Positions 17,354-25,328 of a stretch of DNA of 64,000 bases are shown one piece after another. The notes under the pieces are model-generated. The model did not search any database. It was not told the DNA's origin and was given only the letters and a program-made list of their open reading frames with translations. Location: positions 30,163 through 94,162 of the forward strand of contig CADCHI010000015.1 of NCBI GenBank assembly GCA_902801165.1, read 5' to 3'. Source of the DNA: an uncultured Eubacteriales bacterium (GTDB taxonomy: Bacteria > Bacillota > Clostridia > Christensenellales > Aristaeellaceae). The position numbers were made by a program, and so were the translations under genes. Every line of letters starts with the position of its first letter. Positions within the stretch are counted from its first letter, which is position 1.

Positions 17354-17484
17354 AAGCCTGTGGGTTCAAACCAGGCAGCTCCCGCGGCGCGCGCCAACTT
17401 CCGCTTATTGCTGCTGCCTTCCGGCCCTGACAAGATTCACGGCATGACGCCGCACGGGACCCAGTCATCATCACCCACAGACTG
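17354..17484 (-). ncRNA. ffs: signal recognition particle RNA, small bacterial type
   Basis: The minus strand carries the invariant domain IV sequence GTCAGGGCCGGAAGGCAGC (around 17410-17435), the Ffh-binding hairpin of SRP RNA, followed by AGCAATAAGCGG as in Clostridial SRP RNAs. The 5' end GTCTGTGGGT (17474-17483) pairs with ACCCACAGGC (17356-17365), closing a molecule of about 130 bases. A promoter lies immediately upstream and a terminator downstream. With Ffh it targets membrane and secreted proteins. The T-loop-like GGTTCAAACC here is part of this RNA, not a tRNA. Confidence 0.92.
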
Positions 17485-17487
17485 AAT

Positions 17488-17517
17488 GAGTATACCACAT
17501 CGCGCAGTAAATTGCAA
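17488..17517 (-). promoter_or_regulatory. promoter of the SRP RNA gene
   Basis: TTGCAA (17512-17517), 18-base spacer, TATACT (17488-17493) on the minus strand; start of transcription would fall at about 17482, exactly at the predicted RNA 5' end. Confidence 0.75.
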
Positions 17518-17639
17518 GCCCTTTTCGCAAATCGGACCGCAAACTTCAATTCAAGGTTGGTGCAGCGCTTATTTCGTGAAAAAACTTCCCTTTGGGCCGG
17601 TCACTCGGGCCCGCCCCGGCCCATTCTTCCTCCCCGGGA

Positions 17640-17668
17640 TTGATTTCATGCCGCAGTTGCGGTACAAT
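17640..17668 (+). promoter_or_regulatory. promoter of the Pr6Pr-like gene
   Basis: TTGATT (17640-17645), 17-base spacer, TACAAT (17663-17668), 45 bases before the start codon. Confidence 0.65.
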
Positions 17669-17712
17669 AACTGGAGAAACACGCCGCCCTCTGGCGGCAG
17701 GAGGAATCGCCC

Positions 17713-18363
17713 ATGCGTCGCAGACTTTCGATCGCCGCCAACCTGCTGGCCGCCGCGCTGGCCCTGTCGGCCTGGTTCAGCATGACCTTCAGCTTTGGGC
17801 CCCATGGCGCCCTCAGCGCGCCGGGCCTCGGCGCGCTGAAGTACTTCACCGTGCTGTCGAACCTGTTCCAGGCCGTGACCTCCATCGCCTGGGTTGTCAT
17901 GCTGGTCCGCCAGTCCCGGGGCAGGATCCCCGGCCCCTCCCGGCGGCTCTGCCGCCTGAAATACGCCGCTGCCGTGGCCGTGGGGCTGACCTTCTTCACC
18001 GTGCTGCTGTTCCTCGGGCCGCTGTACGGCTATGAATCCATGTACGACCACGCCAACCTCTGGTTCCACCTGGTGGTGCCGCTGCTGGCCATGGTCGACT
18101 TCGCCCTGCTGGACCGCGCCGCCACCGTGCCGCTGGGAGATTTCCGCTTCGCCATGCTGCCCATGCTGGCCTACGCCGTGTACTACATCGGCAACCTGCT
18201 CGTCAACGGCGTCGGCAAGGGCGCGAACACCAACGACTGGTACGGCTTCGCCAAGGCCGGGCTCCGCGGCGCGATCCTCGCCTTTGTGATCATCCTGACG
18301 GGCAACGCCATCCTGGCGCTGCTGCTGCGCCTGCCCCGCCGCCCGAAGAGAGAAAAGCGTTAA
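17713..18363 (+). CDS. six-helix integral membrane protein, Pr6Pr/FAR-17a-like
   Basis: A 216-residue polytopic protein with about six membrane segments (near 7-27, 42-66, 82-105, 114-132, 143-165, 181-203). The segment LKYFTVLSNLFQAVTSI and the later H-A-N-L-W-F-H-L-V-V-P motif resemble Pr6Pr/FAR-17a membrane proteins found in many Firmicutes, whose function is not settled. GGAGG stands seven bases before the ATG and a sigma-A promoter lies upstream. A GC-rich hairpin follows. No partner genes. Confidence 0.65.
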   Translation: MRRRLSIAANLLAAALALSAWFSMTFSFGPHGALSAPGLGALKYFTVLSNLFQAVTSIAWVVMLVRQSRGRIPGPSRRLCRLKYAAAVAVGLTFFTVLLFLGPLYGYESMYDHANLWFHLVVPLLAMVDFALLDRAATVPLGDFRFAMLPMLAYAVYYIGNLLVNGVGKGANTNDWYGFAKAGLRGAILAFVIILTGNAILALLLRLPRRPKREKR

Positions 18364-18368
18364 AACTC

Positions 18369-18397
18369 CGCCGGGAGTCAACTTTTCTATCCCGGCG
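18369..18397 (+). terminator. probable terminator after the Pr6Pr-like gene
   Basis: CCGCCGGGA pairs with TCCCGGCGG around a T-rich loop directly after the stop codon; only weak T content follows. Confidence 0.5.
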
Positions 18398-18451
18398 GGC
18401 GTCTATAGTATATGATCCATTTTTTCCCAATCGAAGGGAGCGAATGCCAAC

Positions 18452-20941
18452 ATGAAGTATCAAATCCCGCGCCTGGTTTCGGTTCTCATCCTGCTGGCGC
18501 TCCTGCCCATCGCGCCGGCCCGGGCGGCGTCTGAACAAAAATGCTGGGCGGGCTTTTTCGACTACTACTATCACGCCGCCCAGCAGTGCGCCCTGGCAGG
18601 CACCACCTCCGAGGTCACGCTGGAGGAAGCCCTCGCCCAAAACAAAACTCCCTGCCCGGTGTGCGTGGACGACAGCCGCCGCTACAAAAAGGTGGAGTCT
18701 ATCGTCCGGGGTGGCACCGTGGTGATCCGCGTGCCGGACGCCTGGCTGCGCGCCCGGGAGGACGACGCCTATGAAATCGACTACGTCGCCGAGCCCTGGC
18801 AGGCGCAGTACACCGGGGCCCGGGCCGACGCCGAGGTGGCCGAGCAGCTCCACGGCGAGGGCTACCGCGCCTTTCTGGAGGCCGCCTCCGCAAAGGGCGA
18901 GGCCTACGCCGGCGACGGCGACATCCCCATGGGCTGCGTGCCGGAGCTGGTCCCCGGCGATGGCGACCTGGTGATGAACCGGCGGCACATCGGCGGCGCG
19001 TGGTACCTGACGCTGCGCCCCTCCGAGGAGGGACGCAAGCGGCTGGAGAAAAAGAAGAAGCTGGACGTGGACCTGAAATTCTCCCTGAACCAGCTCGCCC
19101 TCCGCGACGGCATACTGTCCGTGGGCAAGCGCGACGAGTGGGAGGACAAGTCCCTCACCCTCAAGCCGGACAAGTCGAAGGCCGCCCCCACGGGCTGGCA
19201 GCGCGACGGGCTGGACCTCGCGGTGTTCCAGGAGAGCGGCGCGAACATCTGCGTCATCCACCTGAGCGCCGACGCGCCCACCACGGAAGGCGCCGCCCTG
19301 CTGATCGACGGCGTGGACTCCGGCATCCGCATGGACGGCTACCCCGGGGACGGGGACGCCATCTTCTGCTGCGTGCTCACCGACGGCGAGATGAGCGCCC
19401 TGGAGTCGGGCGCCGGCTTCGAGCTCGCCTGGCCCGACGCCCAGCCCGCGCCGTCGGACAGCTTCGCCGCCGCCTTCCAGAGCGCCCTCGCCGCTGGGGA
19501 GGATACCGACGAGGCTGCCGCAGGGGACCCCGACCCCGTGACTGAGGCCGAGTGCGCCAGCGGGCTCGTCGCCCGGATGGACCGGGCCGACTATCCCCCG
19601 GCCCCGACCTACCTCTCCTTCACCCTCTCCAACGACGGCCCCATGAAGTATTACAACGTCCCCGGCGCCCTGGAGGCGTGGGACGGCGAGGGCTGGCGCG
19701 CCGTGGCCGGGAACTATCACTACTGCGCCCGGAACCCCGACCAGCTGAAGGGCTACACCGCCGAGGGCGTGCGCCTCGCCATGCCCCTGAACAACCTCCA
19801 GCCGCTGACCATGGGCCTGTACCGCGTCAAGGTGGAGTCCTTTGAGGGCGAGGGCATCGTCAACGCCGACACCTGGCTGGAATTCCGCGTCTCCGCCGAC
19901 GCCGAGCCCCTGGAGCCCATGCCCGAGGCCGCCGTCGAACTGGCCTCCGGCACGTGGAACGTTGCGGACCACGCCCCGGCCTTCGCCGACGCTCCGGACT
20001 ACAATTCCTGCATGGACACCTCCCGCTTCTCCACCGCCGCCCGCAATCTCGTGCAGGCGGGCGACGTGGTCTACGAGCTGCGCGGCCTGTTCATGGACGA
20101 CTGGGACTGGGTGCCCACCGGCTACTGGCTCGTCAGCTACCCCGCGGGGCACCCCGAGCAGCCCCACATGGTGCTCTCCGGGCTGGACGCCAGCTTCTGC
20201 ACCCTCTACGACACCGGCGACGGCCTGCTGATCTGGACGGACTCCGCGGACCGCCTGCTGCGGGTCAGCTACGACGGGCAGGAAATCAGCCGCGTCGAGA
20301 ACCTCTACGACGAGCCCGCCCGCACCCTGTACGACCTGCTCCCCGTGGGCGAGTGGCTCTACGCCTGCGACGGCGAGGCCGTCTGGCGCGCGCCGCTGTC
20401 CGGCTGCAGGGCCGAGAAGGTCTATACCGCTGACGACCACATCCTCAACAGCCGGGAAGGCGCGAGCCTGGTTTACGCGGACGGCGTGCTGTACGTGGCG
20501 GACCGGGGCATCGTGGCGGTGGACACCGAAGACCTGACCGTCACCCGCCTGATCGACGAATACGACCGGGAGAGCGGCGAGTGCGGCCTGGGCTACATCG
20601 TGCTGGGCGGCGAGCTGTACACCTGGGTGCCCTCCAAGGGCTGCACCGCGGCCATCGACGTAGCCACCGGCGAGGGCCGGAAGGTCTCCGACACCCGCTT
20701 CTACTTCAGCCAGGTCACCGAGGGCGGCGTCGTGCTGGCCCTGACCGGCAAGAACGACGAAGGGCTGTTCGGCGGCTACGACGCAGCGGACTTCTACCTG
20801 CCCGCGGACCCCGCCCACCCCGCCTTCGACCCCGACCACTGCGAGAAGCGCCCCATCGAGAGCTACGACTTCGCCCTCGGCGACTGGCTGTACCAGGCCC
20901 ATGACGACGGCCCCGAGACCGTGTCGGCGCTTCCGTGGTAA
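18452..20941 (+). CDS. large secreted protein, C-terminal propeller-like region
   Basis: An 829-residue exported protein with signal peptide (residues 1-26, ...PIAPARA). Near the N-terminus is a CALAG...TPCPVC segment (about 45-70). The middle (about 375-475) has TYLSFTLSNDGPMKYYNVPGALE and a Y-R-V-K-V-E-S-F strand, reminiscent of bacterial Ig-like domains. The last 300 residues repeat DGLLIW..DRLLRVSYDG, GEWLYACDGE, DGVLYVADRGIVAVD, GGELYTWVPSKG, a pattern of DUF5050/beta-propeller blades. AAGGGAGCG precedes the ATG. No enzymatic motif is seen; function unknown, likely extracellular or wall-associated. Confidence 0.7.
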   Translation: MKYQIPRLVSVLILLALLPIAPARAASEQKCWAGFFDYYYHAAQQCALAGTTSEVTLEEALAQNKTPCPVCVDDSRRYKKVESIVRGGTVVIRVPDAWLRAREDDAYEIDYVAEPWQAQYTGARADAEVAEQLHGEGYRAFLEAASAKGEAYAGDGDIPMGCVPELVPGDGDLVMNRRHIGGAWYLTLRPSEEGRKRLEKKKKLDVDLKFSLNQLALRDGILSVGKRDEWEDKSLTLKPDKSKAAPTGWQRDGLDLAVFQESGANICVIHLSADAPTTEGAALLIDGVDSGIRMDGYPGDGDAIFCCVLTDGEMSALESGAGFELAWPDAQPAPSDSFAAAFQSALAAGEDTDEAAAGDPDPVTEAECASGLVARMDRADYPPAPTYLSFTLSNDGPMKYYNVPGALEAWDGEGWRAVAGNYHYCARNPDQLKGYTAEGVRLAMPLNNLQPLTMGLYRVKVESFEGEGIVNADTWLEFRVSADAEPLEPMPEAAVELASGTWNVADHAPAFADAPDYNSCMDTSRFSTAARNLVQAGDVVYELRGLFMDDWDWVPTGYWLVSYPAGHPEQPHMVLSGLDASFCTLYDTGDGLLIWTDSADRLLRVSYDGQEISRVENLYDEPARTLYDLLPVGEWLYACDGEAVWRAPLSGCRAEKVYTADDHILNSREGASLVYADGVLYVADRGIVAVDTEDLTVTRLIDEYDRESGECGLGYIVLGGELYTWVPSKGCTAAIDVATGEGRKVSDTRFYFSQVTEGGVVLALTGKNDEGLFGGYDAADFYLPADPAHPAFDPDHCEKRPIESYDFALGDWLYQAHDDGPETVSALPW

Positions 20942-20975
20942 GCAAGAATTCCGAGCAATCGAATCCCATAAATTG

Positions 20976-21141
20976 ACGGGACTGTCTCAAAACAACGTAT
21001 TGCGAAAGAATCATCAGGTGATGATTCAAAGCACACCGTAGGGGCGCCATAATTGGCGCCCGCGGCGGAAGATCCGCTCCCAGCGGCATTTCTGCCGTCC
21101 CTACGAATGGATTTTGCAATGCTGTTTTGAGACGGTCCCGT
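20976..21141. mobile_element. MITE-like element A (166 bp)
   Basis: The terminal inverted repeats are ACGGGACTGTCTCAAAACA (20976-20994) and the complement of ACGGGACCGTCTCAAAACA (21123-21141), 18 of 19 matching. Inside are two palindromes, GAATCATCA/TGATGATTC (21008-21027) and GGGCGCCA/TGGCGCCC (about 21043-21062). No ORF of use. A related core occurs reversed at 33753-33806. It fills most of the 487-base gap between the secreted protein gene and metY. Confidence 0.8.
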
Positions 21142-21244
21142 TCTGCTTCCCGCCTTAAAACCCACATATCGCCGTTTCCAGCCGCGCCGCATGCCGGCTT
21201 TTAATTATAGTTACCATCTATATCTGAATATAATATTGATGTAT

Positions 21245-21273
21245 TTGACAATAACCCATCGATCCTATAGAAT
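21245..21273 (+). promoter_or_regulatory. promoter of the metY leader and gene
   Basis: Perfect TTGACA (21245-21250), 17-base spacer, TAGAAT (21268-21273). It lies about 155 bases ahead of metY, leaving a 5' leader of about 150 bases that includes a small ORF. Confidence 0.8.
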
Positions 21274-21302
21274 ATTGCCATCGACCGAAAGGAAGTGCGA
21301 CC

Positions 21303-21371
21303 ATGAACCATTCCGCGCAGTCCCGCGCCTTGCGCCTGTGGGCGGCCCTGTTGAGCCGGAACCGAATGTGA
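21303..21371 (+). CDS. candidate 22-residue leader peptide upstream of metY
   Basis: A short ORF starting ATG 21303 and ending TGA 21371 lies just after the promoter, with AAAGGAAG eight bases before its ATG, so it should be translated. The peptide starts MNHSAQSRALRLW and is rich in Leu, Ala and Arg; it has no Cys run or Met run. Directly at its stop codon begins the stem ACGGC-CGC / GCG-GCCGT (21371-21394). The arrangement suggests leader-peptide attenuation or translational coupling of metY, but this is inference. Confidence 0.5.
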   Translation: MNHSAQSRALRLWAALLSRNRM

Positions 21372-21428
21372 CGGCCCGCGCCGAAGCGAGCCGTTCCCCC
21401 ACAGCATAGATGAAAAGGAGATAAAAAC

Positions 21429-22733
21429 ATGTCTGATATCCGCAATTCCGCCAACTGGGCCTTTGAAACCAAGCAGCTGCACGTCGGCCAGGAGGCCGCC
21501 GATCCCGCCACCGACGCCCGCGCCGTGCCGATCTACGCCTCGACCTCCTTCGTGTTCCACAACTCCCAGCACGCCGCCGACCGCTTCGGCCTGCGGGATG
21601 CCGGCAACATCTACGGCCGGCTGACCAACCCCACCAACGGCGTATTCGAGGCCCGCATCGCGGCGCTGGAGAACGGCTCCGCGGCCCTGGCGGTGGCCTC
21701 CGGCGCGGCGGCCATCAGCTACACCTTCCAGGCGCTGGCGAAGGCCGGCGAGCACATCGTGGCCTCCAAGACCATCTACGGCGGCACCTACAACCTGCTG
21801 GCCCACACCCTGCCGCTGACCAGCGGCATCACCACCACCTTCGTGGACCCGGACGTGGAGGGCAGCTTTGAAAACGCCATCACCGACTCCACCAAGGCCA
21901 TCTTCGTGGAGACCCTGGGCAACCCCAACTCCAACCTGATCGACATCGAGGCCGTCGCGGCCATCGCCCATCGCCACGGCATCCCGCTGGTGGTGGACTC
22001 CACCTTCGCCACGCCCTACCTGGTGCGGCCCCTGGAGTGGGGCGCGGACATCGTGGTCCACAGCGCCACCAAGTTCATCGGCGGCCATGGCACGGCCATC
22101 GGCGGCGTGATCGTCGAGGGCGGCAAGTTCGACTGGAAGGCCGGCGGCAAGTACCCCTGGATCGCCGAGCCGAACCCCAGCTACCACGGCGTGTCCTTCG
22201 CGGACGCGGTGGGCCCCGCGGCCTTCGTGACCTACATCCGCGCCATACTGCTGCGCGACACCGGCGCGACCCTGTCCCCCTTCCACAGCTTCCTGTTCCT
22301 CCAGGGGCTGGAGACCCTCTCCCTGCGGGTGGAGCGCCACACCGAGAACGCGCTGCGGCTGGTGGACTACCTCTCCAGGCATCCCCAGGTGGAGGCGGTG
22401 CACCACCCCTCCCTGCCCGGCGAGCCCAGCCACGCCCTGTACGCCAAGTACCTGCCCCACGGCGGCGGCAGCATCTTCACCTTTGAGATCAAGGGCGACG
22501 CCGCCACGGCCCAGAAGTTCATCGACAACCTGCCCATCTTCAGCCTGCTGGCCAACGTGGCCGACGTCAAGAGCCTGGTGATCCACCCGGCCAGCACCAC
22601 CCACAGCCAGCTGACCGAGGTGGAGCTGCTGGAGCAGGGCATCAAGCCCAACACCATCCGGCTGTCCATCGGCATCGAGAAGATCGACGACCTGATCGCT
22701 GCCCTGGACACCGCCTTCGCCGCAGTGAAGTAA
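21429..22733 (+). CDS. metY: O-acetylhomoserine aminocarboxypropyltransferase (sulfhydrylase)
   Basis: A 434-residue PLP enzyme of the Cys/Met metabolism family, in which O-acetylhomoserine and sulfide (or methanethiol) give homocysteine (or methionine). Features: FETKQLHVGQ and PIYASTSFVF near the start, Y-G-R-L-T-N-P-T, ENGSAALAVASGAAA, the D-S-T-F-A-T-P-Y aspartate and the PLP lysine in HSATKFIGGHG (about 215). The length and the ...IEKIDDLIAALDTAF ending fit MetY rather than the shorter MetB/MetC. AAAAGGAG precedes the ATG. Transcription comes from the TTGACA promoter through the leader ORF, and a strong terminator follows. Confidence 0.93.
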   Translation: MSDIRNSANWAFETKQLHVGQEAADPATDARAVPIYASTSFVFHNSQHAADRFGLRDAGNIYGRLTNPTNGVFEARIAALENGSAALAVASGAAAISYTFQALAKAGEHIVASKTIYGGTYNLLAHTLPLTSGITTTFVDPDVEGSFENAITDSTKAIFVETLGNPNSNLIDIEAVAAIAHRHGIPLVVDSTFATPYLVRPLEWGADIVVHSATKFIGGHGTAIGGVIVEGGKFDWKAGGKYPWIAEPNPSYHGVSFADAVGPAAFVTYIRAILLRDTGATLSPFHSFLFLQGLETLSLRVERHTENALRLVDYLSRHPQVEAVHHPSLPGEPSHALYAKYLPHGGGSIFTFEIKGDAATAQKFIDNLPIFSLLANVADVKSLVIHPASTTHSQLTEVELLEQGIKPNTIRLSIGIEKIDDLIAALDTAFAAVK

Positions 22734-22751
22734 CCACGGCTGCCAACAAAA

Positions 22752-22793
22752 GGACAGCGGCTTCGGCCTTTCGCCGAAACCGCTGTCCCTTTG
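22752..22793. terminator. bidirectional terminator between metY and the isomerase-like gene
   Basis: GGACAGCGG-TTCGG pairs with CCGAA-CCGCTGTCC around a short loop, then CTTT on the plus strand and CTTTT-containing sequence on the other. Confidence 0.8.
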
Positions 22794-22812
22794 CGTTTCG
22801 CAGGATGTTTCT

Positions 22813-24237
22813 TTACCGGGTGATGATGTCCACCGGCACGTTGAAGATCTTGGCGACCTTCAGGATCGTGTCGATGTGCCTGCCGATGCCCGCCGCCATG
22901 TGGTGGGTCGGGCCGGCCTCGGACCACTTGTCGCAGAACTCCGCCGCGGAGCAGCTGAAGCGCATCCGCATGTTGGTGTCGCCGAACATGAAGATGGGAC
23001 CCTCCTCATTGACGCCCTCGGCCACCACGAACTTGAAGTGGCCGTCCCGGTCCTGGGTGATGCCCAGGAAGGTGATGGGCTGGTTCGTGGGCGGATAGAA
23101 CTGAGTCAGGTAGCCGCCGCCGGTCTTGCCGTGGAACACGGGCACAATCTTCATGGTGGGCTTTCTGGCCTGGGAGATGTCCGCGTCGCCGGAGCCGGAG
23201 TGGCCGATGATGCAGATGTCCTCGTTGAAGTCGATGGAGTACATCTCACTGAGCTGGCCGGTGCCGCAGATGGTCTTCATGATGCTCATGGCCATGGCCA
23301 CCTTCATGTCGCCCTCGACGGCGCAGGCGGTGCCCTGCTTGATGAGCATGGAAAACGCCGGGATCAGCATGGAGTCCAGCTTGCCGGCGATGCCCTGGGC
23401 GAAGCCGTCGTAGTGGCTGGCCACCAGGCCCAGCTGCTCGTCCTTGACCCACTGCTCAAAGGCCACGACGTACTTGGCCATGTCCCAGACCTTCTCGATG
23501 GTGCCGCCGCCCTCGATGTCGAAGGTGTCCAGGATATCCTGGGCCTTGGCGCGGATGGCATCCTCGTCGGTGATGTTGTCGGCGATGGCCCACATCTTCT
23601 CCCAGTCGAACTGCTTGGTGTACAGGAACATCCGATGGTAGAGGTTGGTCTCGTCGATGTACAGATCCATCATGCCGGGATAGGGCCGGCCGATCTGGGC
23701 GATGTTGGTGTCGCGGAAGCGGCGGCGCACCTGCGCGGCCCGGCACCAGTCCTCGATCTCCGCCTGGAGGTGGGGATCGCCGCCCTCGTCCACGCCGGTG
23801 ATGACCGCGTGGCGCTTGCCGGCGCGCTCCAGGTCCGCGACCATCTCGCCCACGGCGCCGCAGGCGTACAGCTCGCCCAGCCAGGTGGGGGTGTCGGTGG
23901 TGGCATACTCGGGGGCCCGCTTCTTCTGGATGTTCACCAGCACCACGGGCACGTCCAGGTCCCGCACGGCGGGGAGCATGTTATAGGAAGTGGCGTAGGT
24001 CAGCAGCTGCAAAATCACCAGGTCCACGTCCGCGGCGCGGAACTTGTCGCCCGCCGCCATCGCCAGCTCCTTGGTGGTGACGAGGCCGCCGTCGATCAGC
24101 TCGACGGTCTCCGGGATGCGCGTCTTGAACTTGGCGTACTGGGCCTCAAATTCGGGCACCAGAGAGGGGAACTGGGGCAGATAGGCCCCCAGGGCGATGG
24201 AAAACACGCCCACTCTTGCCTTGGTGTTGACCAGCAT
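22813..24237 (-). CDS. L-fucose/L-arabinose isomerase family protein
   Basis: A 474-residue protein of the L-arabinose/L-fucose isomerase fold: VGVFSIALGAYLPQFPSL at the start, VDLVILQLLTYATSYNMLPAV, HYDGFAQG, E-G-D-M-K-V-A-M-A-M and a C-terminal H-H-M-A-A-G-I-G-R-H. These Glu and His residues correspond to the metal-binding positions of AraA (E-G-D, H-H-x-A). The actual sugar is not known and there are no sugar-transport genes nearby, so AraA itself is not assigned. The start is ATG 24237, because the upstream ATG at 24243 overlaps the GGAGG. It follows trxB by 55 bases and may share its transcript. Confidence 0.8.
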   Translation of the reverse strand: MLVNTKARVGVFSIALGAYLPQFPSLVPEFEAQYAKFKTRIPETVELIDGGLVTTKELAMAAGDKFRAADVDLVILQLLTYATSYNMLPAVRDLDVPVVLVNIQKKRAPEYATTDTPTWLGELYACGAVGEMVADLERAGKRHAVITGVDEGGDPHLQAEIEDWCRAAQVRRRFRDTNIAQIGRPYPGMMDLYIDETNLYHRMFLYTKQFDWEKMWAIADNITDEDAIRAKAQDILDTFDIEGGGTIEKVWDMAKYVVAFEQWVKDEQLGLVASHYDGFAQGIAGKLDSMLIPAFSMLIKQGTACAVEGDMKVAMAMSIMKTICGTGQLSEMYSIDFNEDICIIGHSGSGDADISQARKPTMKIVPVFHGKTGGGYLTQFYPPTNQPITFLGITQDRDGHFKFVVAEGVNEEGPIFMFGDTNMRMRFSCSAAEFCDKWSEAGPTHHMAAGIGRHIDTILKVAKIFNVPVDIITR

Positions 24238-24292
24238 TGTCATTCCTCCTGTTTGATATTGTTGATCGCGCGGCCCCGGCCGGGGCACGCGC

Positions 24293-25210
24293 CTATCCAA
24301 GCTCGTTCAGATAGCGGCAGGCCGCCAGCGCGGCGGTGGCCCCGTCTGCCACGGCGGTGGTCAGCTGGCGCACGCCCTTGCTGCGGCAGTCCCCCGCCAC
24401 GAAGATGCCGGGGGTGCGGGTCACGCAGCGCTCGTCGGAATCGAAGTAGCCCCAGGCGTTCAAATCGGCCAGCGCCTCGAAGGGCTTGTTCTCCGGGATC
24501 AGGCCGATGGCGACGAACAGGCCGTCGCAGGTGATCTCCCGGCGCTCGCAGGTGGTCCTGTCCTGGATCTCCACGCCCTGCAGCGCCCCGGCGGCGGTCA
24601 GCAGGCGGTTGATCTGCGTGTTGGCGATCACCCGCACGTTCTGGCGAGCGTTCAGCACGTCCTGGAGGCGCTGCTCGCCGGTCAGGGCGGGCAGGTCCTG
24701 CAATATGACGACCTCCCGGCACTTCTCCGCCAGCAGGATGGCCTCCTGGAGCGCGGAGTTGCCGCCGCCGGCCACGCACACGGTCTGGCCGCTGTAGAAG
24801 TCGCCGTCGCACACGGCGCAGAAGGAGATGCCCTCGCCCACCAGCTCCTGCTCGCCCTCCAGGCCGAGCATGCGGTGCTTGACGCCGGTGGCCAGCACCA
24901 CGGCGCGGCCCTCGTAGCTGCCGCCCTCCTCGGTGGTCACCCGCTTGTGGTCGCCCAGGTCCTCCACGCCGGTCACGTTTTCCAGCTCGATCTCCGCGCC
25001 CTGTGCCAGGATCTGCTCCAGCATCCGGTCCGCGAAGGCGTTGCCGCTCATCTGCAGGGTGCCGGGGTAGTTCTCCACCTTGGGAGAATGGGTGATCTGG
25101 CCGCCGAAGCCGCCCTTCTCGATGACCAGGGCGGACTTGCCGTTGCGCCGGGCGTACAGCGCCGCCGTCATGCCGGCGGGGCCGCCGCCCACCACGATGA
25201 TGTCGTACAT
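24293..25210 (-). CDS. trxB: thioredoxin-disulfide reductase
   Basis: A 305-residue flavoprotein that reduces thioredoxin with NADPH. FAD-binding GGGPAG (8-13), ATGVKHR, the redox pair in SFCAVCDGDFY (Cys about 131 and 134), the second nucleotide motif GGGNSALQ and the C-terminal FVAGDCRSKGVRQLTTAVADG are all present. Start ATG 25210 with GGAAGAAG; promoter TTGAAT/TATAAT at 25265-25292. Cytoplasmic. First gene of a likely unit with the isomerase-like gene. Confidence 0.95.
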   Translation of the reverse strand: MYDIIVVGGGPAGMTAALYARRNGKSALVIEKGGFGGQITHSPKVENYPGTLQMSGNAFADRMLEQILAQGAEIELENVTGVEDLGDHKRVTTEEGGSYEGRAVVLATGVKHRMLGLEGEQELVGEGISFCAVCDGDFYSGQTVCVAGGGNSALQEAILLAEKCREVVILQDLPALTGEQRLQDVLNARQNVRVIANTQINRLLTAAGALQGVEIQDRTTCERREITCDGLFVAIGLIPENKPFEALADLNAWGYFDSDERCVTRTPGIFVAGDCRSKGVRQLTTAVADGATAALAACRYLNELG

Positions 25211-25264
25211 ACTATTCTTCTTCCAATCTCAATAGAGTGCTCGCATTGTCTAAAGCAGTTCCAT

Positions 25265-25292
25265 TATATCACATTCAAGACACAATTCAAGT
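25265..25292 (-). promoter_or_regulatory. promoter of trxB
   Basis: TTGAAT (25287-25292), 16-base spacer, TATAAT (25265-25270) on the minus strand. Confidence 0.7.
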
Positions 25293-25328
25293 TTTTCTTT
25301 CTGCAAGATAAAACAATATCAAACCATG

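Noticed and set aside
17350-17370. tRNA T-arm (GGTTCAAACC)
   Set aside because: No acceptor stem or anticodon arm can be formed; the segment is the 3' side of the SRP RNA.
22813-24237. L-arabinose isomerase (araA)
   Set aside because: The fold is right but no arabinose genes are nearby and the sequence is divergent, so only the family is assigned.
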